From NCBI RefSeq assembly GCF_017565305.1, contig NZ_JAGEKP010000014.1:1-64000 (forward strand): a DNA stretch of 64,000 nucleotides, given 5' to 3'. The DNA comes from Leifsonia sp. TF02-11. Lineage in GTDB: Bacteria > Actinomycetota > Actinomycetes > Actinomycetales > Microbacteriaceae. This document shows positions 8,178 through 16,826 of this stretch, one piece after another. The notes under the pieces are model-generated. The model worked only from the letters and a program-made list of their open reading frames with translations, did no database searches and was not told the DNA's origin. Both the position numbers and the translations under genes were made by a program. The stretch's first letter is position 1. Each line of letters starts with the position of its first letter.

Positions 8178-8630
8178 TTAGGCCGCGGGGCGCTGGGCGA
8201 TCGCGGGGGTCTCGCCGGTGACCGGACGACGGAGGTCGGTCCAGACGGTGATGGGCGCGGGCTCCCAGCCGAACGCGGCGGGCTCTGCGATCTCGGCGGG
8301 TGCCTCGGCGTCGACGACGACGGGCTCGGCCTCTGCCTCGGCGCGGTGCTGCGGCTCGGCGGCCACGAGGATGTCGGACTCGCCGGCCTCGAGCCGGCGG
8401 CGCGCCTCCATGAGCGCGGTCGTGATGCCGACCGAGACGGACTGCGAAAGGACGGAGTGGAAGATGGTGTCGGTGTCGTCGGAGGAACGGCGCGAGACCG
8501 TCCACTCGCCGTGTTCGCCGATCAGCTCGGCGATCTTGGCGTGAACCACTTCGAGGATCTGTGCATCCGTCAACTGAGGAACCGGCGCCGCCTGCACCTC
8601 GGCGGCGGCGTGCCGCCTACGTCCGAACAT
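8178..8630 (-). CDS. Hypothetical protein with Ala/Glu-rich linker
   Basis: A 150-residue soluble protein that I do not recognise. Residues 1-10 (MFGRRRHAAA) are basic. Residues 19-85 are predicted helical and contain LTDAQILEVVHAKIAELIGEHGEWTV and a run ending in ALMEARRRLEAGE. Residues 90-130 are acidic and alanine-rich, and the tail is proline-rich. The ATG at 8630 is chosen because it follows GGAAGGGG; a further in-frame start upstream adds 19 residues without a ribosome site. No obvious partner gene. Confidence 0.7.
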   Translation of the reverse strand: MFGRRRHAAAEVQAAPVPQLTDAQILEVVHAKIAELIGEHGEWTVSRRSSDDTDTIFHSVLSQSVSVGITTALMEARRRLEAGESDILVAAEPQHRAEAEAEPVVVDAEAPAEIAEPAAFGWEPAPITVWTDLRRPVTGETPAIAQRPAA

Positions 8631-8727
8631 CGCGAAACCCCTTCCAGGTTCTCCGTCGAGAACAGTTTCGGGGCCGTACCTGCTCAAAACGCGCGGACAC
8701 GCCGTGCGGACTGCGGAAATCGCGCGG

Positions 8728-8925
8728 TCAGTGCCCGATTTCGCGTTCGTCGGCCTCGCGGGACTCCTGCAGCACCGTCCCGACCGCGATCACGACGCTC
8801 AGCGCCGCACTGATCCAGATGAGTGGCACGCGCCAGTCGCGCGGTCCGTTCTTGGTCGTCTGGATCGTCGTCCACAGCCCGATGACCGCGCTGATGACCG
8901 CGCCGTTGAAGATGAACTTGCGCAT
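8728..8925 (-). CDS. Small two-span membrane protein
   Basis: A 65-residue protein with two hydrophobic helices, at about residues 5-20 (FNGAVISAVIGLWTTI) and 33-52 (VPLIWISAALSVVIAVGTVL), and a charged tail ESREADEREIGH. GAAAGGA stands 6 bases before the ATG. Function unknown. Divergent from the SLC13-like permease with a 61-base gap. Confidence 0.75.
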   Translation of the reverse strand: MRKFIFNGAVISAVIGLWTTIQTTKNGPRDWRVPLIWISAALSVVIAVGTVLQESREADEREIGH

Positions 8926-8986
8926 CGGCGTCCTTTCGCTCGTGAGTTAGCGTACGCTGCCCAAGGCGTTTGACGAGAGGAGTGGC

Positions 8987-10141
8987 ATGCGGACGGCTGT
9001 CGTCGGCGCGGGGCTCCTGGTGCTCGGCGCAGTCGCGGCGGCGACGGGACTGCTGCCCTGGTCGGACGCGCTGGCCCTCTGGGATCGCGTGTGGCCGATC
9101 CTTCTGTTCGTCATCGCGGTGACCGTGGTGACCGAGCTTGCGTCGGAGGCCGGCGTGTTCACCGTCGTGGCGCAGCAGACCGCGCGGTGGGGCCGGGGGA
9201 GAGCGTGGCTGCTCTGGCTGCTGGTCGTCGTGGTCGCGACCCTGTGCACGGTCTTCCTCTCACTCGACACGACGGCCGTGCTGCTCACACCGGTCGTGAT
9301 CGTCCTCGCGAGGCACGCCGGGCTCGACCCGCTGCCGTTCGCGCTCACGACAGTGTGGCTGGCCAACACCGGGTCGTTGCTGCTGCCGGTGTCCAATCTC
9401 ACGAACCTGCTGGCCCAGCACGCGATGGGCGATCCGTCGCCCTTCCAGTTCGCCGCACTCATGTGGGCGCCCGCGGTGGTGGCGATCGTCCTGCCGATGG
9501 TCGTGGTCGCCGTGCTCTCCCGAAAGCAGTTGCGGGTGCGGTACGTCACGGGCGACGAGGAGGGCATCGAGGACCCCGTGTTGTTCTGGATCAGCGCAGC
9601 CGTCGTGGTGGCGTTGATCCCGCTGCTGGTGTCCGGCATCCCGGTCTGGCTGCCGGCGTCGGTCGCGGCCGTCGTTCTCGTCGTGCTGTTCGCCGTGCGC
9701 CGCCGCGAGGTGCTGCGGTTCGGCCTCCTGCCGTGGCAGTTGGTGCTGCTGGCCTCCGGGCTGTTCCTGTTCATCGAGGCACTGCACGCCAACGGCCTCG
9801 GCACGCTGCTGGCGCAGGTGTCGGGAACGGGGGAGTCGCCGCTCGATCTGCTGCGGCTGTCGCTGACCGGCATGGTCGGGGCGAACGCGATCGACAACCT
9901 CCCCGCCTACCTGGCGCTGGAACCCGCGGCCGGCAGCCCGGTGCGGCTCGCCGCGCTGCTGATCGGGGTGAACGCCGGTCCGTTGATCACTCCGTGGGCG
10001 TCGTTGGCGACCCTCCTCTGGCACCAGCGGCTGTCGGCGTTCGACGTCCGCATCCGCTGGCGCCGCTACGTACTGCTCGGCCTGCTGGTCGCCCCCGTCA
10101 CCGTCGTCGTCGCCACGCTGGCCCTCGCCGCGACCGCCTGA
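8987..10141 (+). CDS. SLC13 / ArsB-NhaD superfamily permease
   Basis: A 384-residue polytopic membrane protein with about ten to eleven predicted spans. It carries two related halves each with a polar break typical of ion-transporter-superfamily carriers: TTVWLANTGSLLLPVSNLTNLL at about residues 120-140 (shown in two pieces in the protein as LANTGS and SNLTN) and GMVGANAIDNLPAYLAL at about 295-315. These asparagine-rich hairpins bind anion or arsenite substrates in ArsB and SLC13 carriers. No arsR or arsC neighbour is present, so arsenite is not supported specifically. GAGAGGAG precedes the ATG. Transported solute unknown. Confidence 0.82.
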   Translation: MRTAVVGAGLLVLGAVAAATGLLPWSDALALWDRVWPILLFVIAVTVVTELASEAGVFTVVAQQTARWGRGRAWLLWLLVVVVATLCTVFLSLDTTAVLLTPVVIVLARHAGLDPLPFALTTVWLANTGSLLLPVSNLTNLLAQHAMGDPSPFQFAALMWAPAVVAIVLPMVVVAVLSRKQLRVRYVTGDEEGIEDPVLFWISAAVVVALIPLLVSGIPVWLPASVAAVVLVVLFAVRRREVLRFGLLPWQLVLLASGLFLFIEALHANGLGTLLAQVSGTGESPLDLLRLSLTGMVGANAIDNLPAYLALEPAAGSPVRLAALLIGVNAGPLITPWASLATLLWHQRLSAFDVRIRWRRYVLLGLLVAPVTVVVATLALAATA

Positions 10142-10160
10142 CTCCTCGGACTACTCACTG

Positions 10161-12122
10161 CTACTCCGCCGGCAACAGCTGGGAGGCGGTGACGATGCGG
10201 CGCCGGGCGACGGCCGCGAGCGCGAGTCCGAAGCCCACGACGGCCCAGAGGAGGAGCCCGCCGAGGCCGCGCCAGACCCCCGTCGAGCCGTCGACCACGC
10301 CCTGCAGCGCTGTGATCGCCGGCGAGGTCGGCATCCACGCCATCACGCTGTCGAAGAACCCGGGCGCCGTCGACACGATCCCGGAGGCGAGCGTCACCAC
10401 GACCACCAGCATCGCGATGAAGCGGCCGATGCCGCCCAGGAGGGCGACCAGCCCGTGGTTCACGGCGGCGAAGCAGACGGCCGCCGCGACGGAGACCGCT
10501 GCGAAGCCGAACCAGGCGCCGACGCTCAGGTGCATCGCCGGCTGCATGATCCCCGCCACGAGCAGACCCTGGACGACCCCGATCAGAGCGGCGGGCGCGA
10601 GGCCGTCGACGGCGATGAGGCCAGCGGCGCGGGAGGTCAGGAGCGCGCGCCGCGAGAGCGCCTGGAGAACCAGGAAGGTGGCGAGCGCGCCGAGCCACAG
10701 GGCGACGGACGCGAAGAGCGGGACGCTCGAGGTGCCGAACGCCGTGGTTCCCGACTGCTTCTGTCCGACCGGCTGCGAGGCGACCGACGCGAGGTTGGTG
10801 CGCTGGCCCGCGTCATACGTCGGCAGCTGGGCGACGGCGGTGTCGAGGCCGGAGGCGAGGGAGGCAGCGCCGGAAGCGGACTGGTCGGCGCCGCTGGCGA
10901 GCGGCTGGAGGCCGGCCGTGAGCTGCGCGGTGCCGTCGGCGAGCTGCGAGGCGCCCGCGGCGGATTGCTCGGCCCCGCCGGCGAGCGTCGCCGCACCGTC
11001 CGCCGACTGGTGGGTGCCGGCGGCGAGCTGGCCGGTGGCGGTCGAGAGCGTGCCGAGATTCGACGACAGCTGCGTGGTCTGGCCGGCGATCGTCGACGCT
11101 CCGGAGGCCGCTCCCGATGCGTAACCGATTCCCTGTTGAAGGTCGGGCAGATTGGCGCTGACTGCTGCGCAGAGCGCCGCCAGTTGCGGGTCGACCGGTG
11201 TCGGCGTGCAGTTGGCCGCCGCGGCAGCGCCGATCGCCTGAGTGGCGCTCGTGACTTTCGCCGCGGAGGTGTGCGCGGCGGCGCCCACGCCCTCGATGGC
11301 GGCGGGGAGCTGCGCTGCGCCGGATGCGGCCTGGCCGAGGCCGCCCGAGACCGTGTCGAGGTTGCCCGCGATCGTGCCGAGCCCGCTGGACAGGTCGGAG
11401 GCTCCGCCGGCCAACCGGGAGACGCCTCCCGCGAGCGACGACGCCCCACTGGAGAGCTGCGCCCCCGCGTCCGCGGACTGGTGCGCCCCCGAGGCCAGCT
11501 GCGTCAGGCCGGTCGAGAGCGAGTGCGCCCCGCTCGCCGCCTTGGCGAGCTGGTCGTGCAGCGTGTTGAAGCCGACGTAGACGTTCTCGAGATAGGTCGT
11601 CGTGAGCTGCTTGTTGAGGACCCCGGTGGCCGTGGTCGTGACAGCTTGGCTGATCGCCGGATCCACGAGCTTCGACTTCTGGCTGGTGCGGACGTCGATG
11701 GTCGCCTGGGTGGCCGCGCCGTCGGTGCCCGCCGTGGAGGTCGCCGCCTTCGAGAAGTTCTTCGGGATCGTGACGACCGCAACGTAGCTGCCGTCGGCGA
11801 TGCCGGCGTCGGCGTCCTTCTGGTCGGTGAGCACCCAGGTGAAGTTGTCGTTCTTCGCGCCGAGCAGGCCGGCGGCCATCTGCCGGCCGAGCGGCACCAC
11901 TTGGCCGTTGACGGTGACCGGCTTGTCGAGGTTGACGACGGCGGCCTTCACCTCACCGAGGCGATCGGTCGGGTTCCAGAGGGCCCAGACCAGCAGGCCG
12001 CCGATGACGAGCGGCACGAGGACGAGCCCGACGATGGTCAGCCAGGTGACCCGCTTGTCGGAGCGCATGCGCTCCAGCGAGAACAGCGAGCGCGGACGGC
12101 GCAGAGGGGGAGTGGTGGTCAT
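10161..12122 (-). CDS. YhgE/Pip family membrane protein (ABC-2-like), partner of MMPL protein
   Basis: A 653-residue protein. One membrane helix lies near residues 27-48 (TIVGLVLVPLVIGGLLVWAL), then an extracytoplasmic domain of about 400 residues, and five to six helices at the C-terminus. The extracytoplasmic part contains repeated short units such as LASGAHQSADAGAQLSSGA, the helical-rod repeats typical of YhgE/Pip proteins, which include phage-infection proteins and type VII-associated EsaA-like proteins. The ATG overlaps the stop of the MMPL gene as ATGA, so the two are coupled and probably form one envelope export system under TetR control. Confidence 0.87.
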   Translation of the reverse strand: MTTTPPLRRPRSLFSLERMRSDKRVTWLTIVGLVLVPLVIGGLLVWALWNPTDRLGEVKAAVVNLDKPVTVNGQVVPLGRQMAAGLLGAKNDNFTWVLTDQKDADAGIADGSYVAVVTIPKNFSKAATSTAGTDGAATQATIDVRTSQKSKLVDPAISQAVTTTATGVLNKQLTTTYLENVYVGFNTLHDQLAKAASGAHSLSTGLTQLASGAHQSADAGAQLSSGASSLAGGVSRLAGGASDLSSGLGTIAGNLDTVSGGLGQAASGAAQLPAAIEGVGAAAHTSAAKVTSATQAIGAAAAANCTPTPVDPQLAALCAAVSANLPDLQQGIGYASGAASGASTIAGQTTQLSSNLGTLSTATGQLAAGTHQSADGAATLAGGAEQSAAGASQLADGTAQLTAGLQPLASGADQSASGAASLASGLDTAVAQLPTYDAGQRTNLASVASQPVGQKQSGTTAFGTSSVPLFASVALWLGALATFLVLQALSRRALLTSRAAGLIAVDGLAPAALIGVVQGLLVAGIMQPAMHLSVGAWFGFAAVSVAAAVCFAAVNHGLVALLGGIGRFIAMLVVVVTLASGIVSTAPGFFDSVMAWMPTSPAITALQGVVDGSTGVWRGLGGLLLWAVVGFGLALAAVARRRIVTASQLLPAE

Positions 12123-15094
12123 CGGGCGTTCGCCTTCTCGAGGTGGGCGGCGGGGTGGTCAGCGTGGTCGGTTGAGTCGGTCGTGCCGGCCCTACCGGCG
12201 ACGTCGGGTGTCGCGGGGTGGGAGGTCGCGGGGTGGGAGGTCGTGGGGCGCGCGGCGCCGTCGGCGTCGATCGCGAGTTGGACCGCAGTGGGCTCCGCGG
12301 TCGCCGGTAGCAGGTCGTCCAGTCCGGAGGGGTCGACGCAGGTCACGACGAGCGCGAACGGGCGCCCCGCCTCCCGTGCGTTCGCGAACGCGCGGCCGAG
12401 CTCGACGCGGACCCGCCGACGCTCCACCGGGTCGGTGAGGCTGTCGGCGGCGTCGAGCCCGAGGACGACCGGCGAGCTCGCGAGCGCCCGGCGGACGTCC
12501 TCCACCGGCGTCTCCGAGTGGTCGAGCCGCACGACGGACGTGCGCGATCGCACGGCCGCGCCGCGTGTCGGCAGGACGAAGTCCGCGACCTTCACGGTTC
12601 CGCCCGCGACCTTGGTGCGTCCGGTGACGGCCATCAGCAGGGCGAGGGCGGCGGTGCGGTCGGGACCGTGCACGACCAGGGCCTCGCCGTCGCCGAGGCG
12701 GAACGACACGTCGCGCAGGATGGGCGTGCGGCGCGCGCTCACGGCCAGCCCGTCGGCCGCTGCCACGAATCGTGAGCCGGGCTCCGGCCAGTCGGCCAGC
12801 TCTAGCTCCTTCTGCAGGCCGTCGCCCTCCACGTCGAACGAGGGGAGCACGCGGTCGAGCCAGCGCGGCATCCACCAGGCCTTGTCGCCGAGCAGTTGGA
12901 GCACGGCGGGCACCAGGGTCATCCGCACGATGAACGCGTCGACGAAAACGCCGACGGCGAGGCCGAGGGCGATCGGCTTGATGGAGGTGTCGCCCTCCGG
13001 CACGAACGCGGCGAAGACCGAGATCATGATGACGGCCGCGGCCGTGACGACCTTGGCGGAGCCGACGAAGCCGCTCTGCACGGCTCTGCGCGCATCACCG
13101 CCGTGCACGTAGTCCTCCCGGATCCGGCTGACCAGGAAGACCTCGTAGTCCATCGCGAGCCCGAACAGCACGCCCATCAGGATGATCGGCATGAAGCTGA
13201 TGACGGGCCCCGTCTTGTCGAGGTGCACAGCGTCGGCGAACCACCCCCACTCGAACACCGCGGTGACCGCGCCGAAGGCGACGCCGACCGAGAGCAGGTA
13301 GCCGAGCGCGGCCTTGATGGGAACCGCGATCGAGCGGAACACCATCGTCAGCAGCACGAGCGAGAGCCCGACGACCAGGATGCCGAACGGCAGCAGCGCG
13401 CCGGCCAGCCGCGACGAGACGTCGATCTGGGCCGCTGTCGTGCCGGTCACCTTGAGGTCGACCCCGTATTCGTCGAGGAAGTGCTGGTGCTTGGCGCGCA
13501 GCTCCGAGACCAGCTGGGCGGTCTGCGGATCGTCCGGGGCGGTCGTCGGGATGACCTGCACGATCCCGGTGTCGGCGTTCTGGTTCGGGGTCGACAACGG
13601 CACGGCGGCCACGCCGGGCAGGTCGGCGATCTCGGCGCCGAGCTTCTTCATCAGGCCGACCGGGTCGTGGCTCGAGATGATCGAGCCTGTGACGATCAGC
13701 GGGCCGTTGTAGCCCGGCCCGAAGTGCTCGGACACGAGGTCGTAGGCGATGCGGGCGGGGTCGGACTTCGGGTGCGACCCCGCGTCGGGGAGCGCCAGCC
13801 GCAGCTGGAGGGCCGGGAGGGCCGCGATGCCCAGCGCGACGACGACCGCGACCACCGTGACGATCGGGAACCGGGTGACAGCGCGCACCCACGTGCGGAA
13901 CGGTCCCTTCGGGATCTCCGCCTTCGCCGCGTGTGCGAGCGACGGGTTGGCGCGGGTCTGCGGCGCTTCGGCCGGCGGTTCCGCTGCGGCGCCTCCTGGC
14001 GCGTCGGCGCCCGTGGCGGCCGCCTTCGCCTTCGCCTTCGCCTTCCGAGCGGCGCGCTTGGCGGCGCGGTGCCCCGGGGTGATGCGGGTGCCGGCGAAGC
14101 CGAGGAATGCCGGCGTGAGCGTGAGCGCGACGAGAACCGCGATCGCGACGGCGACCGACGCGGCGAGTCCCATCGTGGTCAAGAAGGGGATTCCGGCCAC
14201 GGCGAGGCCGGCCAGCGCGATGATGACGGTGATGCCGGCGAACAGCACGGCGGAACCGGCGGTCGCCACCGCGCGGGCGGCGGACTCCTCCGGATCGACG
14301 CCCGCCTTCAGCTGGCTCTGATGGCGGGAGATGATGAAGAGCGAGTAGTCGATGCCGACCGCGAGGCCGAGCATGAGCGCCAGCAGCGGCGTCGTGGAGG
14401 AGATCGGCCCGAAGAGCGTCGCGATGAAGATGAGCGCCATCGAGAGGCCGACTCCGAGCAGGGCCGTCGCCAGCGGCATCCCCGCGGCGAGGATCGATCC
14501 GAACGTGATGATCAGCACCACGATCGCGATCACGAGTCCGATGCCCTCCGTCGGCGAGATCGTCGGCAGGCTCTGCGAGAACAGCTGACCGCCGACGGCC
14601 ACCTGCGATCCGGAGGGCAGCTCGGTGCGGAGGTGGGCGCCCGCATCGGAGATCGCCATCTTCGTCGCGGCGGGCACCGTCGTCTGCTGGCCGTGCAGCT
14701 GCACCGTGATGATAGCGGCCGTGCGATCGTCGGAGATCAGGTTCTTGACCGTGGAGCTGTAGGGGGAGGTCGTCCCTGCGACGCCGTCGGTCTTCGCGAG
14801 CTCGGCCACGGTCTGCTCGACGGGCTTCTGGATGGCGGACTGGTCGACCGTCTCGCCGTCGGGCGCCACGACGACGATCTGGGCGCTGGTGCCGCTGACC
14901 TGCGGGAAGGTCCTGCTCAGCGTGTCGAGGGCCTCCTGCGACTCGGTGCCCGGGATGCTGAACGTGTTGTCCGTGCCCTGGTTGAAGGCGATGGCGCCGC
15001 CGGCGAGGAGGACGAGCAGCAGCAGCCATACGGAGAGCACGAGCTTGCGGGCGCGGTAGGCCCAGCGGCCGATCGAATACAGGAGCGAGGACAC
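12119..15094 (-). CDS. MMPL/RND-family transporter with degenerate ABC-ATPase-like C-terminal domain
   Basis: A 991-residue protein. Residues 1-750 form an MMPL transporter: helix at about 15-35, porter domain, helical bundle with GLAVGIDYSLFIISRH (GxxxDY, proton relay), a second porter domain and a second bundle with FGLAMDYEVFLVSRIRED. Such proteins export lipids or toxic compounds by proton motive force. From about residue 790 the protein continues as an ABC-like fold: LAVSARRTPILRDVSFRLGDGEALVV, then GPDRTAALALLMAVTG where a Walker A P-loop should be (no GKS/T), and PVVLGLDAADSL where Walker B should be. ATP hydrolysis by this domain is therefore unlikely. The GTG start at 15094 follows CTGGAGAA. 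A TetR operator lies upstream. Confidence 0.88.
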   Translation of the reverse strand: MSSLLYSIGRWAYRARKLVLSVWLLLLVLLAGGAIAFNQGTDNTFSIPGTESQEALDTLSRTFPQVSGTSAQIVVVAPDGETVDQSAIQKPVEQTVAELAKTDGVAGTTSPYSSTVKNLISDDRTAAIITVQLHGQQTTVPAATKMAISDAGAHLRTELPSGSQVAVGGQLFSQSLPTISPTEGIGLVIAIVVLIITFGSILAAGMPLATALLGVGLSMALIFIATLFGPISSTTPLLALMLGLAVGIDYSLFIISRHQSQLKAGVDPEESAARAVATAGSAVLFAGITVIIALAGLAVAGIPFLTTMGLAASVAVAIAVLVALTLTPAFLGFAGTRITPGHRAAKRAARKAKAKAKAAATGADAPGGAAAEPPAEAPQTRANPSLAHAAKAEIPKGPFRTWVRAVTRFPIVTVVAVVVALGIAALPALQLRLALPDAGSHPKSDPARIAYDLVSEHFGPGYNGPLIVTGSIISSHDPVGLMKKLGAEIADLPGVAAVPLSTPNQNADTGIVQVIPTTAPDDPQTAQLVSELRAKHQHFLDEYGVDLKVTGTTAAQIDVSSRLAGALLPFGILVVGLSLVLLTMVFRSIAVPIKAALGYLLSVGVAFGAVTAVFEWGWFADAVHLDKTGPVISFMPIILMGVLFGLAMDYEVFLVSRIREDYVHGGDARRAVQSGFVGSAKVVTAAAVIMISVFAAFVPEGDTSIKPIALGLAVGVFVDAFIVRMTLVPAVLQLLGDKAWWMPRWLDRVLPSFDVEGDGLQKELELADWPEPGSRFVAAADGLAVSARRTPILRDVSFRLGDGEALVVHGPDRTAALALLMAVTGRTKVAGGTVKVADFVLPTRGAAVRSRTSVVRLDHSETPVEDVRRALASSPVVLGLDAADSLTDPVERRRVRVELGRAFANAREAGRPFALVVTCVDPSGLDDLLPATAEPTAVQLAIDADGAARPTTSHPATSHPATPDVAGRAGTTDSTDHADHPAAHLEKANAR

Positions 15095-15151
15095 GCGTTC
15101 TCCAGGAGTAGTGACCGACGGAACCGGGTTCGGGACCGCCGAGTGGATTTC

Positions 15152-15203
15152 GATACACAGTTGTATCCGACGCCCGAAACTGTATCGGATACACTCGTGT
15201 ATC
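15152..15203. promoter_or_regulatory. Tandem interlocking TetR operators
   Basis: GATACA-CAGT-TGTATC (15152-15167) and GATACA-CTCG-TGTATC (15188-15203) are perfect 6-bp-arm palindromes, and TGTATC-G-GATACA (15181-15193) bridges into the second. They occupy the gap between the divergent MMPL gene (start 15094) and the tetR gene (start 15231). This is the expected arrangement for a repressor controlling both itself and the transporter operon. Confidence 0.85.
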
Positions 15204-15230
15204 GGGAACTCGATCCAGGAAGGTTTCAGC

Positions 15231-15893
15231 TTGGAAAGCACAGCTCTCAGAGAGGACGCCCCCGTCGAGTCCGCGCGCCGCCGGCGCACCCGCGCCCGCC
15301 TCCTCGACGCCGCCTTCGACGTGTTCGCCGAGCAGGGCGTCAGGGCCGCCAGCGTCGAGACGATCGCGGAGGCGGCCGGCTTCACGCGCGGCGCGTTCTA
15401 CTCGAACTTCTCGAGCAAGGAGGAGCTCTTCTTCGCACTGATGGAGCGCGAGAAGGTCATGCGGATCCAGCAGCTCGACTCGGGCGTCGAACAGTTCCTG
15501 CGACCGCTCGTCGGCGAGGGCGGGGTCGAGCTCGACGACGCCGATGTCATCCGCACCATCACCCGCATCCTCGAACTGCAGTCCGACGACCGGCGCTGGT
15601 GGCTCGTCCAGTCCGAGTTCCTTCTGTTAGCGCTGCGCGACCCGGCGATCTCCGCCGACTTCCTGCGCTACCAGGACAGCTTCTTCCAAGAGCTCACCGA
15701 GACGGTCGTCGCGGCCCTGGCGAGCGCCCGCCGCCGCTTCACGATCGATCCGGAGGAGGGGGTGCGCATCATCGCGGAGCTGTGTGCGAACGGCGAAGCG
15801 CGCGCCCTGCTCGCCGGCGACGAGCGACCCTTCGCCGAGCGCCTGTCGCAGACCGTCCCGGCCATCCTGCTCGCGCTCACCGAACGGGTGTGA
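15231..15893 (+). CDS. TetR/AcrR family repressor of the MMPL-YhgE operon
   Basis: A 220-residue TetR-type regulator. The helix-turn-helix is at about residues 20-65 (TRARLLDAAFDVFAEQG, then VETIAEAAGFTRGAFYSNF), followed by a helical ligand-binding domain with a tryptophan pair in DDRRWWLVQ. The start is TTG at 15231, chosen because AGGAAGG lies 9 bases upstream; the reading frame is open further upstream but would run across the operators. Divergent to the MMPL gene with paired operators between, so local repression is well supported; inducer unknown. Confidence 0.88.
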   Translation: MESTALREDAPVESARRRRTRARLLDAAFDVFAEQGVRAASVETIAEAAGFTRGAFYSNFSSKEELFFALMEREKVMRIQQLDSGVEQFLRPLVGEGGVELDDADVIRTITRILELQSDDRRWWLVQSEFLLLALRDPAISADFLRYQDSFFQELTETVVAALASARRRFTIDPEEGVRIIAELCANGEARALLAGDERPFAERLSQTVPAILLALTERV

Positions 15894-15944
15894 TCAGCGC
15901 TTCCCCTGCGGACTCCGATCGAACGACGAGGAGCAGCGGGTAAC

Positions 15945-16826
15945 GTGATTTCGATGCGACGCAGAGTGCTCACCTCCGCTCTCACGGCCGCGCTCGGAGC
16001 CGCCGTGCTCTTCACCGTTGCCGCGTGCGCGTCTCCCGGCGCTCCCGAGAGCACCCACGACGCGACCCCGCAACCGGCCCCCACCGCATCGACGACGCCG
16101 GATCCGTTCCCGCGCAAGCCGCTGACCGAGCGCACCCGCTACGTCGCCCTGGGCGACTCGTTCGCAGCGGGGATGGGCGGCGGAGACGAGACCGGCAAGT
16201 GCCGGCTCAGCCCCTACAGCTACCCGAACGACTTCACGCGGGCCTCGGGGATCGACCTCGTCGTGAACGCCGCGTGCGCGGGGGCGACGACCTCCGACCT
16301 GCTCAGGCACCAGCTGATCGCCCTCGACGACCGCACCGACCTCGTCACGGTGAGCGTGGGAGGCAACGACCTCGGCGTCGCCGACATCGCGGCGGAGTGC
16401 ACAGCGGGCAAGGCCGTGCCGTGCCGCGACGGGGTGTCGTCGGCTCTGTCGCTGCTCAACGTCCTCCCGGAGCGGCTCACCGCCGTCTACGGGGCGATCC
16501 ACGACGCGGCGCCGAACGCGCGTATCGTCGTGACCGGCTACGCGCTCATGTTCGACAACTCGAACACCAAGTCGCCCGACTTCGGCACGGCGACGGCGAT
16601 CAACGCGGCGACGCTCGGACTGAACCAGACCGTGCAGGACGTGGTGTCCAGCCAGCGCTCCGCCGGCGTGCCGATCACGTACGTCGGTGTGGACTTCGCC
16701 GGCCACGGCATCGGCTCGAAGTCGCCCTGGCTCAACGTCAGCGGGATCGACGCCTTCCACCCGAACGCAGCGGGCTACGGACAATACTCGAGCGCGCTGG
16801 TCCGGCTGCTGGGCCGGGCTCAGTAG
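15945..16826 (+). CDS. Secreted SGNH/GDSL-family hydrolase, predicted lipoprotein
   Basis: A 293-residue esterase/lipase-like protein. It begins with a signal peptide whose hydrophobic core ends in FTVAAC, a lipobox with the cysteine at about residue 28, then a Thr/Pro-rich linker. Catalytic blocks are visible: block I ALGDSFAAG with the serine nucleophile, block III SVGGNDLG, and block V GIDAFHPN with the Asp-His pair. The GTG at 15945 is 11 bases after GAGGAG; an ATG at 15954 is a possible alternative. Substrate unknown. Its 3' end overlaps the convergent TIM-barrel gene by 89 bases. Confidence 0.87.
   Translation: MISMRRRVLTSALTAALGAAVLFTVAACASPGAPESTHDATPQPAPTASTTPDPFPRKPLTERTRYVALGDSFAAGMGGGDETGKCRLSPYSYPNDFTRASGIDLVVNAACAGATTSDLLRHQLIALDDRTDLVTVSVGGNDLGVADIAAECTAGKAVPCRDGVSSALSLLNVLPERLTAVYGAIHDAAPNARIVVTGYALMFDNSNTKSPDFGTATAINAATLGLNQTVQDVVSSQRSAGVPITYVGVDFAGHGIGSKSPWLNVSGIDAFHPNAAGYGQYSSALVRLLGRAQ

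Noticed and set aside
8987-10141. Permease considered as a specific arsenite exporter ArsB
   Set aside because: No arsR, arsC or acr3 neighbours and the protein is shorter than typical ArsB; only superfamily membership is supported.
12763-12776. ACGAATCGTGAG in the MMPL gene, matching part of the palindrome arrays
   Set aside because: Single short match inside conserved coding sequence, without a second palindrome 20 bp away.
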